Below are positions 44,791 to 53,400 of a stretch of DNA of 64,000 bases, piece after piece (position 1 is the stretch's first letter; every line of letters starts with the position of its first letter). The stretch spans positions 148,243-212,242 of the forward strand of contig JBPFEG010000017.1 in assembly GCA_051061015.1 (NCBI GenBank), in the 5' to 3' direction. This DNA comes from Methylomicrobium sp051061015 (lineage in GTDB: Bacteria; Pseudomonadota; Gammaproteobacteria; Methylococcales; Methylomonadaceae). The position numbers were made by a program, and so were the translations under genes. Under the pieces are notes generated by a model that saw only the letters and a program-made list of their open reading frames with translations, made no database searches and was not told the DNA's origin.

Positions 44791-45240
44791 ATGCAACGTC
44801 TTTTCGAATTCATTTTTAATCACTACGTTTATTCGCTCGCGCTGGCGGTCGTCACTTATTTACTAATTCAGGAATTTTTTGATGTAACTTTCAAAAAATT
44901 CAAACCGATCACGCCCATGCTCGCCGTCGCAAAGATAAATGAAAGCGACATCGAGATCATCGATGTGCGCGAAGCGCCGGATTATGCGCAAAGCCATATA
45001 GAAAATGCGATCAATGCCCCACTCAGCAAGCTCAGCGAACAATTACCCAAAATCTCCAGCGACAAAAATGCACCGTTGTTAATTGTCTGCCAAAACGGCA
45101 CCCGTTCCCTGACCGCCGCCAAAACTTTGGCTAAAGCCGGTTACGAGCAGATTTTCGTAATTACTGGCGGCATGGATGCCTGGAAGGAAGACTATAAATT
45201 ACCGGTAGCCGCTCAGCGTAAGCAAAAAGCAAGCGCCTGA
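44791..45240 (+). CDS. Membrane-anchored rhodanese-like protein
   Basis: A 149-aa protein with an N-terminal membrane segment (YVYSLALAVVTYLLIQEFF) and a rhodanese domain (IEIIDVREAPDYAQSHIENA) with active-site cysteine in VCQNGTRS. It corresponds to YibN of enterobacteria, which precedes grxC, secB and gpsA. Here grxC is missing and an ArsR regulator lies upstream. It may transfer sulfane sulfur or help membrane proteins; YibN has been linked to insertion processes, so the role is open. Confidence 0.88.
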   Translation: MQRLFEFIFNHYVYSLALAVVTYLLIQEFFDVTFKKFKPITPMLAVAKINESDIEIIDVREAPDYAQSHIENAINAPLSKLSEQLPKISSDKNAPLLIVCQNGTRSLTAAKTLAKAGYEQIFVITGGMDAWKEDYKLPVAAQRKQKASA

Positions 45241-45288
45241 AAGTATCCGATCAGCTTTGAAATCACTGTATTCACCTCAATAAAATCC

Positions 45289-45317
45289 CGGGTTACAGGC
45301 TTTCCAGCTGTAACCCG
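45289..45317. other. Inverted repeat between rhodanese and secB genes
   Basis: CGGGTTACAG (45289-45298) and CTGTAACCCG (45308-45317) form a perfect 10-bp stem. No T tract follows on the plus strand (CTTTGTG); T-rich DNA lies on the other side. It may be an attenuator or operator ahead of secB rather than a plain terminator. Confidence 0.5.
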
Positions 45318-45401
45318 CTTTGTGAATGATGCCTTTAACGCGTCAGCCATTAAGACGACGCACAACTCCAAACTCACCCACCCTTTCACTGAAAAGCTAT
45401 C

Positions 45402-45872
45402 ATGGCAGAAGAACAACAAAACGTCGAAAAACAATTCGCTATTCAAAAAATTTACACTAAAGACCTGTCGTTTGAAACACCAAACTCTCCGAAAGTATTC
45501 ATGGAAAAGTGGGAGCCGGTTGTCGATTTCAACCTGAGTACCCGCGCCGAAACAATCGATAAAAATTTATACGAGATTGTGTTGACTACCACAATCACGG
45601 TCAAAATCGCCGACTCGACCGCCTATCTGGTCGAAGTGAATCAATCCGGCATCTTTACAATTGCGGGCTTCACTGACCAGGAACTGGGACCGATGATCGG
45701 CAGTTTCTGTCCGAATATACTGTTTCCTTATGCCCGCGAAGTGGTATCCGACCTGGTCGCTAAAGGCGGCTTTCCGCAGCTTTTACTGGCACCGGTGAAT
45801 TTCGATGCGTTGTACGCCCAGCACCTGCAAAGCGTGCAAGCCCAAGCTCCCGTGAAGGAAAGCCTGAACTGA
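45402..45872 (+). CDS. secB: Protein-export chaperone SecB
   Basis: SecB keeps precursor proteins unfolded and hands them to SecA. The 156-aa sequence has the family features IQKIYTKDLSFETPNSPKVF, YLVEVNQSGIFTIAGF and ILFPYAREVVSDLVAKGGFP (the SecA-binding region). Length is normal. gpsA begins 3 bp after the stop, as in E. coli. Confidence 0.97.
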   Translation: MAEEQQNVEKQFAIQKIYTKDLSFETPNSPKVFMEKWEPVVDFNLSTRAETIDKNLYEIVLTTTITVKIADSTAYLVEVNQSGIFTIAGFTDQELGPMIGSFCPNILFPYAREVVSDLVAKGGFPQLLLAPVNFDALYAQHLQSVQAQAPVKESLN

Positions 45873-45875
45873 ACG

Positions 45876-46886
45876 ATGACCGAAAGAAAAATCGGCATTC
45901 TGGGCGCCGGCTCCTGGGGAACCGCGTTGGCGCTCCAGGCAGCACGAACCGGCTGCGATGTTCTGCTTTGGGGACATCATCCGGATCATATGGATGCTCT
46001 TGCCGCAGACCGGGAAAACAAGCACTATCTGCCAGGCGCCGTGTTTCCGGCAAACTTGTCAGTCACCGCAGACCTTCAGGAGGTCAGCCTTTTTTCCGAT
46101 CTGTTATTGATCGCGGTGCCGAGCCATGCATTCAAAGCTACGCTGGAACAATTAAAGCGGTTCACGACCAACAATATCCGGATTGCCTGGGCAACCAAAG
46201 GCTTTAATCCCGATGACGGTTCTTTGCTGCATGAACTGGTGACTTCGCTGTTTTCCGCGCAAACTCCGGTTGCCGTGCTGTCGGGACCGACTTTTGCGCA
46301 TGAAGTCGCGGCCGAGTTACCCACTGCGATTACGATCGCTTCTTCGAATATTGAATTCTCGAACCAGTTGGCTCAACTTTTCCACAGCAACCGGTTCAGG
46401 ACGTATACCAGTACCGACATCATCGGTGTCGAAGTCGGCGGCGCGGTCAAAAACGTGATGGCGATCGCGGCGGGCATCGCGGACGGACTTGGCTTCGGCG
46501 CCAACACCCGGGCAGCGCTGATTACCCGCGGATTAACCGAAATCATTCGACTAGGTCTGCAACTTCGCGGTCATCAGGAAACTTTCATGGGACTGGCAGG
46601 ACTCGGCGATCTGGTTTTGACCTGTACTGACAACCAGTCCAGAAACCGTCGTCTCGGAATCGCCCTCGGGCATGGGCAGGCGCTTGAGCCAGCGATGCGT
46701 GAAATAGGTCAGGAAGTCGAAGGGGTGCTTGCAGCAAAAGAAACGTACCTGCTCGCCAAAAAGCATTCGATCGAAATGCCGATTACCGAGCAGGTCTTTA
46801 AAGTTCTATATAAAGGACTGCCCCCCGCAGCAGCGGTCCAGAACCTGTTATCGCGAGAATTAAAAAGCGAGTCGTGCGTACTCTAG
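45876..46886 (+). CDS. gpsA: Glycerol-3-phosphate dehydrogenase [NAD(P)+]
   Basis: GpsA reduces dihydroxyacetone phosphate to sn-glycerol-3-phosphate for phospholipids. The 336-aa protein begins with the dinucleotide loop IGILGAGSWGTALALQAA; substrate and catalytic parts include GPTFAHEVAAELPTA, the lysine in VGGAVKNVMAIAAG, and GLAGLGDLVLTCTDNQSRNR. It ends at a strong terminator. Confidence 0.97.
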   Translation: MTERKIGILGAGSWGTALALQAARTGCDVLLWGHHPDHMDALAADRENKHYLPGAVFPANLSVTADLQEVSLFSDLLLIAVPSHAFKATLEQLKRFTTNNIRIAWATKGFNPDDGSLLHELVTSLFSAQTPVAVLSGPTFAHEVAAELPTAITIASSNIEFSNQLAQLFHSNRFRTYTSTDIIGVEVGGAVKNVMAIAAGIADGLGFGANTRAALITRGLTEIIRLGLQLRGHQETFMGLAGLGDLVLTCTDNQSRNRRLGIALGHGQALEPAMREIGQEVEGVLAAKETYLLAKKHSIEMPITEQVFKVLYKGLPPAAAVQNLLSRELKSESCVL

Positions 46887-46894
46887 GGCATAAC

Positions 46895-46920
46895 AACGCC
46901 AGCTTGCGAAAGCTGGCGTT
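46895..46920. terminator. Terminator between gpsA and the L,D-transpeptidase gene
   Basis: AACGCCAGCTT (46895-46905) pairs with AAGCTGGCGTT (46910-46920) around GCGA, followed by TTTT on the plus strand. It ends the secB-gpsA transcript and lies between converging genes. Confidence 0.92.
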
Positions 46921-46932
46921 TTTTCTATTTTC

Positions 46933-47946
46933 TTAGGAACCTTTATAATAGCCGGCCGGAGTGGCGTCGTTGGCTTCTCGAGATATTCCTTCAGGCTGTT
47001 CCTGTTCCAGCGGCGGCAATCTTTCATAGATCGCCGTCGGCTCGCCGTCGAGATCATGCAAAACCTGATTCAAAACTTTTTGATCAAAATCCGGCATTTC
47101 CTCTTGAGTGGCTTTCCGGATTAAATTAAGCGCGACCGCATAGCGCTCATCCTGACTCATTTCCTCGCCTTCCAGATCGGGATGCGCCTCGATATACAAC
47201 GTATTATCGAGCCAGCCAACCTTGATCGGCTGCTTCACGATATAAACGGACGTACCGTTCGCAGCATGCTGGTATAACGTTTCAATGTCTTCAGGATACA
47301 TCCGTACGCAGCCGTGCGTGATCTGCATTCCGATGCCGAAAATCTTGTCGATATCAGTACCATGAATCCGGTAGTCCCCCGGCAAATTCAGATATAACGC
47401 ATACGCTCCTAAAGGATTGTGCGGTCCCGGCGGCACTATTTCTGGAAGCGGATCCCCCATCGCTGCATGCTCGCGCCGAATCGACTCGGGCGGATGCCAA
47501 CTGGGATCCTTCACTTTTTTAATCACTTTGGTTTTTCCGAGAGGCGTTTTCCAGTCCTGCCGGCCGATGCCGTGCGCAAACGACATCACCTGCTTACCTC
47601 CCGGCGGATAATAATACATCCGGTATTCGGACAAATTCAGCGTAATGCCTTCATGCGGGGTATCCGGAAGTATACGACGGTTGGCAATCCGCACGATTTC
47701 GCCCTTTTTGACATGCCAGCGATCGACCTTTTGATTCAGGCGTACGATTTCCATTTGCCCCAATCGGTAACGCAGCGCCACGTCCAGCAAGGTTTCGTCC
47801 TCTTCCGCCTTGATTAAAGCGACCGGCTGAGCATACTCCATTACCACCGTGTTGCCGTTATCAGGCAAATCGTAAGTCGTTGCGAACGCCGGTCCGGCTG
47901 TCAGCAAAATTACAGGCAATATAATACTAAGCGTTCGAATTCTCAT
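46933..47946 (-). CDS. L,D-transpeptidase with LysM-like domain
   Basis: A periplasmic YkuD-domain enzyme of 337 aa that forms 3-3 crosslinks or attaches lipoprotein to peptidoglycan. A signal peptide ends near AFA-TTYD. A LysM-like segment (about 40-95) precedes the YkuD domain with the histidine in DYRIHGTD and the catalytic cysteine in THGCVRMYPEDIE (near 215). The C-terminus is Glu/Pro-rich, longer than ErfK/YbiS. The gene stands alone with its own promoter region. Confidence 0.93.
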   Translation of the reverse strand: MRIRTLSIILPVILLTAGPAFATTYDLPDNGNTVVMEYAQPVALIKAEEDETLLDVALRYRLGQMEIVRLNQKVDRWHVKKGEIVRIANRRILPDTPHEGITLNLSEYRMYYYPPGGKQVMSFAHGIGRQDWKTPLGKTKVIKKVKDPSWHPPESIRREHAAMGDPLPEIVPPGPHNPLGAYALYLNLPGDYRIHGTDIDKIFGIGMQITHGCVRMYPEDIETLYQHAANGTSVYIVKQPIKVGWLDNTLYIEAHPDLEGEEMSQDERYAVALNLIRKATQEEMPDFDQKVLNQVLHDLDGEPTAIYERLPPLEQEQPEGISREANDATPAGYYKGS

Positions 47947-48137
47947 TATATTAATTCGTGGATAATAGAAATTTGCGGATTTACGATTAAAAACTGAGAG
48001 TTTAAGGATAAAGGATAGTTCAGAGTATCCAAGACTATCAGATTTCAGCCGGCAAATCCTGCGAAACAGATCGTAAATGGGCAGTATTGTATCACACCGG
48101 TGAAAACTGGCAGCCCTACTAACCAGTTCAGTTTAGA

Positions 48138-48953
48138 CTACCGTTGGCAATATTTACAAAAAACGGTAGAGCGTCCGGACAATCGGATTTCGGCTAGAGG
48201 CTCGCCGCACACCGAACAAGGCAATGCTGCACGCCCGTAAACCTTCAATTGCTGTTTAAAATAACCGGGCTTGCCTGCCTCATTCACAAAATCGCGCAGG
48301 GTCGTACCTCCCTGCCGAATCGCTTCATCTAACACTAAGCGTATGCACTCGGCAAGGCGCTGATAGCGCGCCAGCGATATTTTACCGACATGCAGGGTAG
48401 GCAAAATGCCGGCTCTGAACAACGCCTCGTTCGCATAGATATTGCCAACCCCGACAACATTATGACTATCCATAATGAAAGATTTAACAGGAATCCTGCG
48501 TTTCTGTGCCAAGGCATAAAGATGCGATCCATCGAAATTAACGGTCAGAGGCTCCGGACCTAAATTTTTTAACAGCGGATGTTCGGCAACGGGTTCAGTG
48601 GTCCACAATACCGCGCCGAAGCGGCGGGGATCGTTAAACCGGAGCAGCGTCCGGTCCGTAAAAATCAGATCGACATGATCATGTTTGCCGTAAGGCTGAT
48701 CTGTCCCCAGAATTCTCAAACTGCCAGACATGCCCAGATGCACAATCAAAGTCCCTTGCTCCGTGCACAACAAGAGATATTTGCCTCGCCGGTCAACCGC
48801 TCGGATGCTTTGCCCAATTAGCAATTCGGAAAGCGATTCGGGCACGGGCCAGCGCAGGCTCGGCTGGCGCACAACAATTTGTTGGATAACGCGCCCCTGG
48901 ATGGCGGGTGCAATGCCGCGGCGGGTGGTTTCGACTTCGGGTAGTTCTGGCAT
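48138..48953 (-). CDS. mutM: Formamidopyrimidine-DNA glycosylase
   Basis: MutM removes 8-oxoguanine and formamidopyrimidines and cuts the strand. The 271-aa protein starts MPELPEVETTRRGI: Pro2 is the nucleophile and Glu3 the acid. The helix-two-turn-helix carries GNIYANEALFRAGI, and the C-terminal zinc finger has four cysteines (CSVCG and CKYCQ). Length is standard. It stands alone on the minus strand. Confidence 0.97.
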   Translation of the reverse strand: MPELPEVETTRRGIAPAIQGRVIQQIVVRQPSLRWPVPESLSELLIGQSIRAVDRRGKYLLLCTEQGTLIVHLGMSGSLRILGTDQPYGKHDHVDLIFTDRTLLRFNDPRRFGAVLWTTEPVAEHPLLKNLGPEPLTVNFDGSHLYALAQKRRIPVKSFIMDSHNVVGVGNIYANEALFRAGILPTLHVGKISLARYQRLAECIRLVLDEAIRQGGTTLRDFVNEAGKPGYFKQQLKVYGRAALPCSVCGEPLAEIRLSGRSTVFCKYCQR

Positions 48954-49040
48954 TGGGCCGGCAGGAAAATCGCTTGGGTTACATCGTATTGAAATACTTC
49001 ATCAGTGTAACACAGAAATCGAGTCCCTCCGTATTGGCGA

Positions 49041-49072
49041 TCCGATCATCTCGCCTCAGCGAAATGATCGGA
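49041..49072 (-). terminator. Hairpin behind the porin gene
   Basis: TCCGATCATCTCGC (49041-49054) pairs with GCGAAATGATCGGA (49059-49072) with one C-A mismatch, around a CTCA loop. It lies 18 bp past the porin stop at the end of the nitrate operon. No T run follows, so it may stabilise the mRNA end rather than terminate alone. Confidence 0.6.
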
Positions 49073-49089
49073 TGCAATCGTTTTAGATC

Positions 49090-50385
49090 TTAAAAACTGA
49101 CGTTCGCTTGAAACCAGATTTTTTGGGTATCGGTATTGATACCATTCGGGAGTACGGGGCCACCGGTATCGGCATTGTAATAAGCATACTTGGCGAGCAG
49201 CGAATAATGCTTGCCGAATTTTTTGACGACCTGAAAATCCCATTCCTTGCCGTATGCCATTTGCCCGGTATCGTCGCTGAAATCATGATAAACACCGGTA
49301 ACTGTCGTTTGATAGCGCGGAAATTCGACCATTACAGTACCGAATAAATCGCGTATCCCATTGGGAGGAGTAACCAAAAATATATCCGCCCAGCCTTGGA
49401 AAGCGTGGTTCGTACCAAGCGGCGTATCGAAGGTCTTATTCGCCCCAAAGCCGTTCAACTGCTCCCAGGCTCCCATCACGCTCACATTGAATGCCTTGAC
49501 ACCACCCATGAAATTAAACCGATCGGTTTCATATTTCGTCGGCCCATGACCGTAATCCCTCTGGTTCGCCCATTCGGCGGTATACAGCAGATTGAACGTA
49601 TCCATGATCTTCGGCGATGCGCCATTGAATCGTATGCCGTAGGTTTGATTGGATTTTTCCAGGAACAGATTTCGAGTTGCTGCAGGCCCGGGGTTTATAT
49701 CCTGGTAGTCCAGCCAATAACCGTAAGCGACCAGATTACCGTAATCGCCCACCTTATAATTGATGTTCAGGATCGGCGCTTCGATATTTTCGGTCGTAGA
49801 CGTAAATGTCTGCACATTGCCGATATAACCGGCATTGATCGTTAGCCCGAACAACTGCTGGTTGGCATGGGTGAGCAATATGGCATCGTAGGTCGTTTCG
49901 AGTTGACGCCAGCCCACGTTACCGATGTAACGATCGTCATCCAATTTTATCCGCTGCCGTCCGCCTTTGATCAGCGTATCGGGAATACCCGCATAGCTGA
50001 TCCATAGCTGGTTCAGCTCGGTTTTTTCCGGATCCGCAATCGTGGAGTAGGTTGTATTTTTGTTCCGGGTACTGTTGTAGTCCTCCTGCATCGCCCACAA
50101 TCCTTCGAATTCGGCATAACCTTGAATTCCATAGAATTTCGGCGACAAAGCTCCCAAGCGGAATCTCGCCGTATTGGCATTCGCGGTTCTTGGATTTGGT
50201 GTGCCGCCCTTGTCCTGGTCGACATTTTCCCATCGATAATTGATATCCGCCTTGATCGCGCCCCTATTGCCATAATGATAAAAGTTAAAAGCATCCTCAA
50301 TCTCTTGAGTAATATCAGCGAGGGCAGAGCCGCTCATTAGTAAAGACAGCGACAGAAATGTAGTCTTGCAAGTTGGATGTGTCAT
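49090..50385 (-). CDS. Outer-membrane porin, alginate-export type
   Basis: A 431-aa precursor with a signal peptide (ending ALA-DITQ) and a beta-barrel pattern of alternating residues that ends in WFQANVSF with terminal Phe, the BAM signal. It matches the alginate-export (AlgE-like) porin family used widely for anions. It lies 32 bp behind the double ATPase gene, so it is the last gene of the nitrate-transport operon; I infer that it admits nitrate across the outer membrane. Confidence 0.85.
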   Translation of the reverse strand: MTHPTCKTTFLSLSLLMSGSALADITQEIEDAFNFYHYGNRGAIKADINYRWENVDQDKGGTPNPRTANANTARFRLGALSPKFYGIQGYAEFEGLWAMQEDYNSTRNKNTTYSTIADPEKTELNQLWISYAGIPDTLIKGGRQRIKLDDDRYIGNVGWRQLETTYDAILLTHANQQLFGLTINAGYIGNVQTFTSTTENIEAPILNINYKVGDYGNLVAYGYWLDYQDINPGPAATRNLFLEKSNQTYGIRFNGASPKIMDTFNLLYTAEWANQRDYGHGPTKYETDRFNFMGGVKAFNVSVMGAWEQLNGFGANKTFDTPLGTNHAFQGWADIFLVTPPNGIRDLFGTVMVEFPRYQTTVTGVYHDFSDDTGQMAYGKEWDFQVVKKFGKHYSLLAKYAYYNADTGGPVLPNGINTDTQKIWFQANVSF

Positions 50386-50417
50386 GGTGCTTCCTTAAAT
50401 TCTGTGATTGGCGTGCA

Positions 50418-52217
50418 TTAATGAGTGTGATCGCATTCGGCAAGGAAGGTCAGCAGGCTTTCCCGATAGCGGTAATAATCGGGATGCGCCAGCAATGCCT
50501 TGCGGCTGCGCGGCCTGGGCAGGTCGATGTCCTGAACCTTGCCGATTTTGGCATGCGGTCCGTTTGTCATCATCACGACCCGGTCGGCCAGCAAAATCGC
50601 TTCATCGACATCGTGCGTCACGATGATTGCGGTCACATGCGTTCGCTCCCAAACCTCCATCAACACTTCCTGCAGTTCCCAGCGCGTTAGCGAGTCCAGC
50701 ATCCCGAAAGGCTCATCCAGCAGCAGTAATTTGGGCGACAGCGCAAACGCGCGCGCGATGCCGACCCGTTGCCGCATGCCGTTCGACATGTCAGCGGCTT
50801 TTTTATGCAGCGAATCGCCGAGACCCACGCGGGTCAGATAATATTCGACGATGTCGTCGCGTTCGGCCTGCGTGGCATGCGGATAGACCTTGTCGACGCC
50901 CAGCGTGACATTTTCGAACGCGGTTAGCCAGGGGAATAGGCTCGGCGCTTGGAACACCACCCCACGGTCGGGTCCGGCTGCATAGATTTCGCGGTTGTCC
51001 AGAATGATGCCGCCTTCCGAAATTTCGTTCAGGCCGGCGGTCATCGACAGCACGGTCGACTTGCCGCAACCCGAATGGCCGATGATCGAAATGAACTCGC
51101 CCTTTTTCAGCTTCATGTCGAAGCCGTCGACAACCTTCACCGTGCCGTTGCCGTCCGGTGTCGGGTAGATTTTCGACACCTTCGAGAATTCCAGATAACG
51201 CGGCCGGTCCAGATCATCCTGGGAAGGCTTCAGGGCGGAGTTGTCCGTTTGCCAATCGTTGCTGGTGTTCGGACGGACATTTGGCAATACCACGCGATCC
51301 GCACTGTCCTGCCGGTTTTTTTCGAGACCGACCTGCATCAGATAGCGCGTGATGTCGGCGCGGAGGCGCTTGAATTCTTCGTTATGATTCAAAGCAGCCC
51401 GATCCCGCGGGCGTTCGATGTCGATATTGAACGTAGGACCGAACGTTGCATCGGGCCCCGGATTCAGCGGAATGACCCGATCGGCCATATAGATCGCTTC
51501 ATCGACATCGTTGGTAATCAGGATCACCGTTTTCTTGTCCTGATCCCAGATTTGCAGAATTTCGTCCTGCAGATTGCCGCGGGTCAGCGCATCGAGCGCA
51601 CTCAATGGTTCATCGAGCAGCAGGATGTCCGGGTTAGCGGCTAATGCCCGCGCGACATTGACCCGTTGGCGCATCCCGCCCGAAAGTTCGGCCGGTTTCT
51701 TGTCCATCGCCGCACCGAGATTCACCATCCGCACATATTTCTCGGTGTGCGCCTTACGCTGCGCGGGCGTCCAGTCCTTGAAAATCTGGTCGACCGCCAG
51801 GGCGACGTTTTCGTAAACGGTCAACCAAGGCATCAAGGAATAATTCTGAAAGACCACGCCGCGGTCCGGACCGGGCTCCGCAATCGGTTTGCCCTGCTTC
51901 AACATATCGCCGCTGTCGACTCCACACAAGCCGGCGATAATCGAGATCAGCGTCGTTTTCCCGCTGCCGGAAAAGCCGACGATCGCGATAAATTCGCCTT
52001 CCTCGATCGACAGATTGATGTCTTTCAATATCGAAGTCTTCTGCGTGCCTTCGCCGTAGGATTTGCAAACCTCCTTCAATTCGAGCAGCGTCTTGACGGC
52101 CGTCTCTTTTGAACCCTTCGGCACGGAAGACTTCGTTTTTATAGAAAGTTCCACCACATTGTCCTTCAGGCGATCTGCAAAATCGGCATTGCCCGACTTT
52201 AAATTAGCTGAAATCAT
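50418..52217 (-). CDS. Nitrate ABC transporter, two ATPase domains fused
   Basis: A 599-aa protein with two complete NrtD-like ATP-binding domains. Domain 1: Walker A GFSGSGKTT (81-89), signature LSGGMRQR (178-185), Walker B ILLLDEP, but Asn at the H-loop (N236 in ITNDVDEA). Domain 2: Walker A GHSGCGKST (380-388), altered signature MSNGMRQR (477-484), and a normal H-loop (H535). In the folded pair, N236 and the altered signature meet in the same composite ATP site, leaving one canonical and one degenerate site. GGGGAGG lies ahead of the start, 12 bp behind nrtB. Confidence 0.9.
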   Translation of the reverse strand: MISANLKSGNADFADRLKDNVVELSIKTKSSVPKGSKETAVKTLLELKEVCKSYGEGTQKTSILKDINLSIEEGEFIAIVGFSGSGKTTLISIIAGLCGVDSGDMLKQGKPIAEPGPDRGVVFQNYSLMPWLTVYENVALAVDQIFKDWTPAQRKAHTEKYVRMVNLGAAMDKKPAELSGGMRQRVNVARALAANPDILLLDEPLSALDALTRGNLQDEILQIWDQDKKTVILITNDVDEAIYMADRVIPLNPGPDATFGPTFNIDIERPRDRAALNHNEEFKRLRADITRYLMQVGLEKNRQDSADRVVLPNVRPNTSNDWQTDNSALKPSQDDLDRPRYLEFSKVSKIYPTPDGNGTVKVVDGFDMKLKKGEFISIIGHSGCGKSTVLSMTAGLNEISEGGIILDNREIYAAGPDRGVVFQAPSLFPWLTAFENVTLGVDKVYPHATQAERDDIVEYYLTRVGLGDSLHKKAADMSNGMRQRVGIARAFALSPKLLLLDEPFGMLDSLTRWELQEVLMEVWERTHVTAIIVTHDVDEAILLADRVVMMTNGPHAKIGKVQDIDLPRPRSRKALLAHPDYYRYRESLLTFLAECDHTH

Positions 52218-52229
52218 GTCGGCCTCCCC

Positions 52230-53243
52230 TTAGCGTCCGAAGGAGAAGACTTTTTGCAGCGAATGCATGATCCGGTCGAGTATGAAGCCGATGATCCCGA
52301 TCGTGAATACCGCCACCATGATCCGCCCCAGTGAGTTCGAACTGCCGTTTTGGAACTCATCCCAGACGAATTTGCCGAGGCCGGGATTCTGCGCGAGCAT
52401 TTCGGCCGCGATCAGCACCATCCAGCCCACCCCCAGCGATAGCCGCATGCCGGTAAAAATGAACGGCACCGCGGACGGCAGAATGATTTTCTTGATTTGC
52501 GTGCTCCAGTTTAATCGGAGCACTTTGCCGACATTGACCAGGTCCTTGTCGATCGACGAGACGCCGACCGCGGTATTGATTAGCGTCGGCCACAACGAAC
52601 ATAGCGTTACGGTAATTGCGGAGGTCAGAAACGATTTTTCGAACCAGGAGTCGTCGCTCGAGGCATATAGAGCACTAACGACCAAGGTCACGATAGGCAG
52701 CCAGGCCAGAGGAGAGACCGGCTTGAAGATCTGGATCAACGGATTGATCGCAGTATTGATCACCGGACTCATTCCGCACAACAATCCGACCGGCACCGCC
52801 ACCAAGGTGGCCAGGAAGAAGCCGGTGAATACGGTCGCGAGACTGGTGGCGATCTGATCCAGATAGGTTCCCTTGCCGTTGTATGGGCGGACTTTTGGCG
52901 GCGGCTGGTCGGGGTGCTCCGCCGCTGCCTGTTTGATCCGCTCCTGCTGACGTTCGTAATATTGGCGCTCTCTTTCGCGTTGCGTGTGATGCTCGTCCAC
53001 CAAACCGCCGGCTTCATGCCAGACCGCGACGGGCCCTGGAATTGCGCCGAGACTGGTATTCACGCGAGCCGCCGAAAAACTCCATAGGCCCAAAAAAAGC
53101 AGGAAGGCGATGAACGGTACGCCCATCATCAGCCATAGCTGCCGTAGTTGCTGCGCCGGACTTTCTCCCGCCGCGATCTTTACCATCGGAATAAACCAGG
53201 TTAAGCCGGTAATATCTAAAAATTTGATCAATTTGTTATTCAT
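52230..53243 (-). CDS. nrtB: Nitrate ABC transporter permease
   Basis: A 337-aa inner-membrane permease of the nitrate/sulfonate/taurine family. About seven membrane segments; a cytoplasmic-facing EAA-type loop is visible around VGKVLRLNWSTQIKKIILPSAVP. After the first membrane segment it has a charged Gln/Arg/Glu-rich insertion (RERERQYYERQQERI, about 100-140) that short NrtB/SsuC proteins lack; it is likely periplasmic. ATG at 53243 is used; the frame extends upstream to 53357 without family similarity. Confidence 0.88.
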   Translation of the reverse strand: MNNKLIKFLDITGLTWFIPMVKIAAGESPAQQLRQLWLMMGVPFIAFLLFLGLWSFSAARVNTSLGAIPGPVAVWHEAGGLVDEHHTQRERERQYYERQQERIKQAAAEHPDQPPPKVRPYNGKGTYLDQIATSLATVFTGFFLATLVAVPVGLLCGMSPVINTAINPLIQIFKPVSPLAWLPIVTLVVSALYASSDDSWFEKSFLTSAITVTLCSLWPTLINTAVGVSSIDKDLVNVGKVLRLNWSTQIKKIILPSAVPFIFTGMRLSLGVGWMVLIAAEMLAQNPGLGKFVWDEFQNGSSNSLGRIMVAVFTIGIIGFILDRIMHSLQKVFSFGR

Positions 53244-53355
53244 AGTCTGCCCGCGCCCGTTACCGGGGGGATCCGAATAAATGGTGTCTTGGGAATCGTG
53301 CCGAAAAAAATGTGCGTCCTTGCACACAGTCGACATCCTTATACACATCAGAGGC

Positions 53356-53373
53356 ACATCTAGAACAAGAAGG
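53356..53373. repeat. 18-bp repeat copy 1 (nrtA-nrtB gap)
   Basis: ACATCTAGAACAAGAAGG occurs here and again at 55366-55383, where it forms the end of the triple-GAF gene including its stop codon. The flanks differ. It lies in the gap between nrtA and nrtB, which suggests a past duplication or recombination between the gene end and this gap. Confidence 0.6.
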
Positions 53374-53400
53374 GTTAACCCTTGAAAGCAAGCTTTCGGA

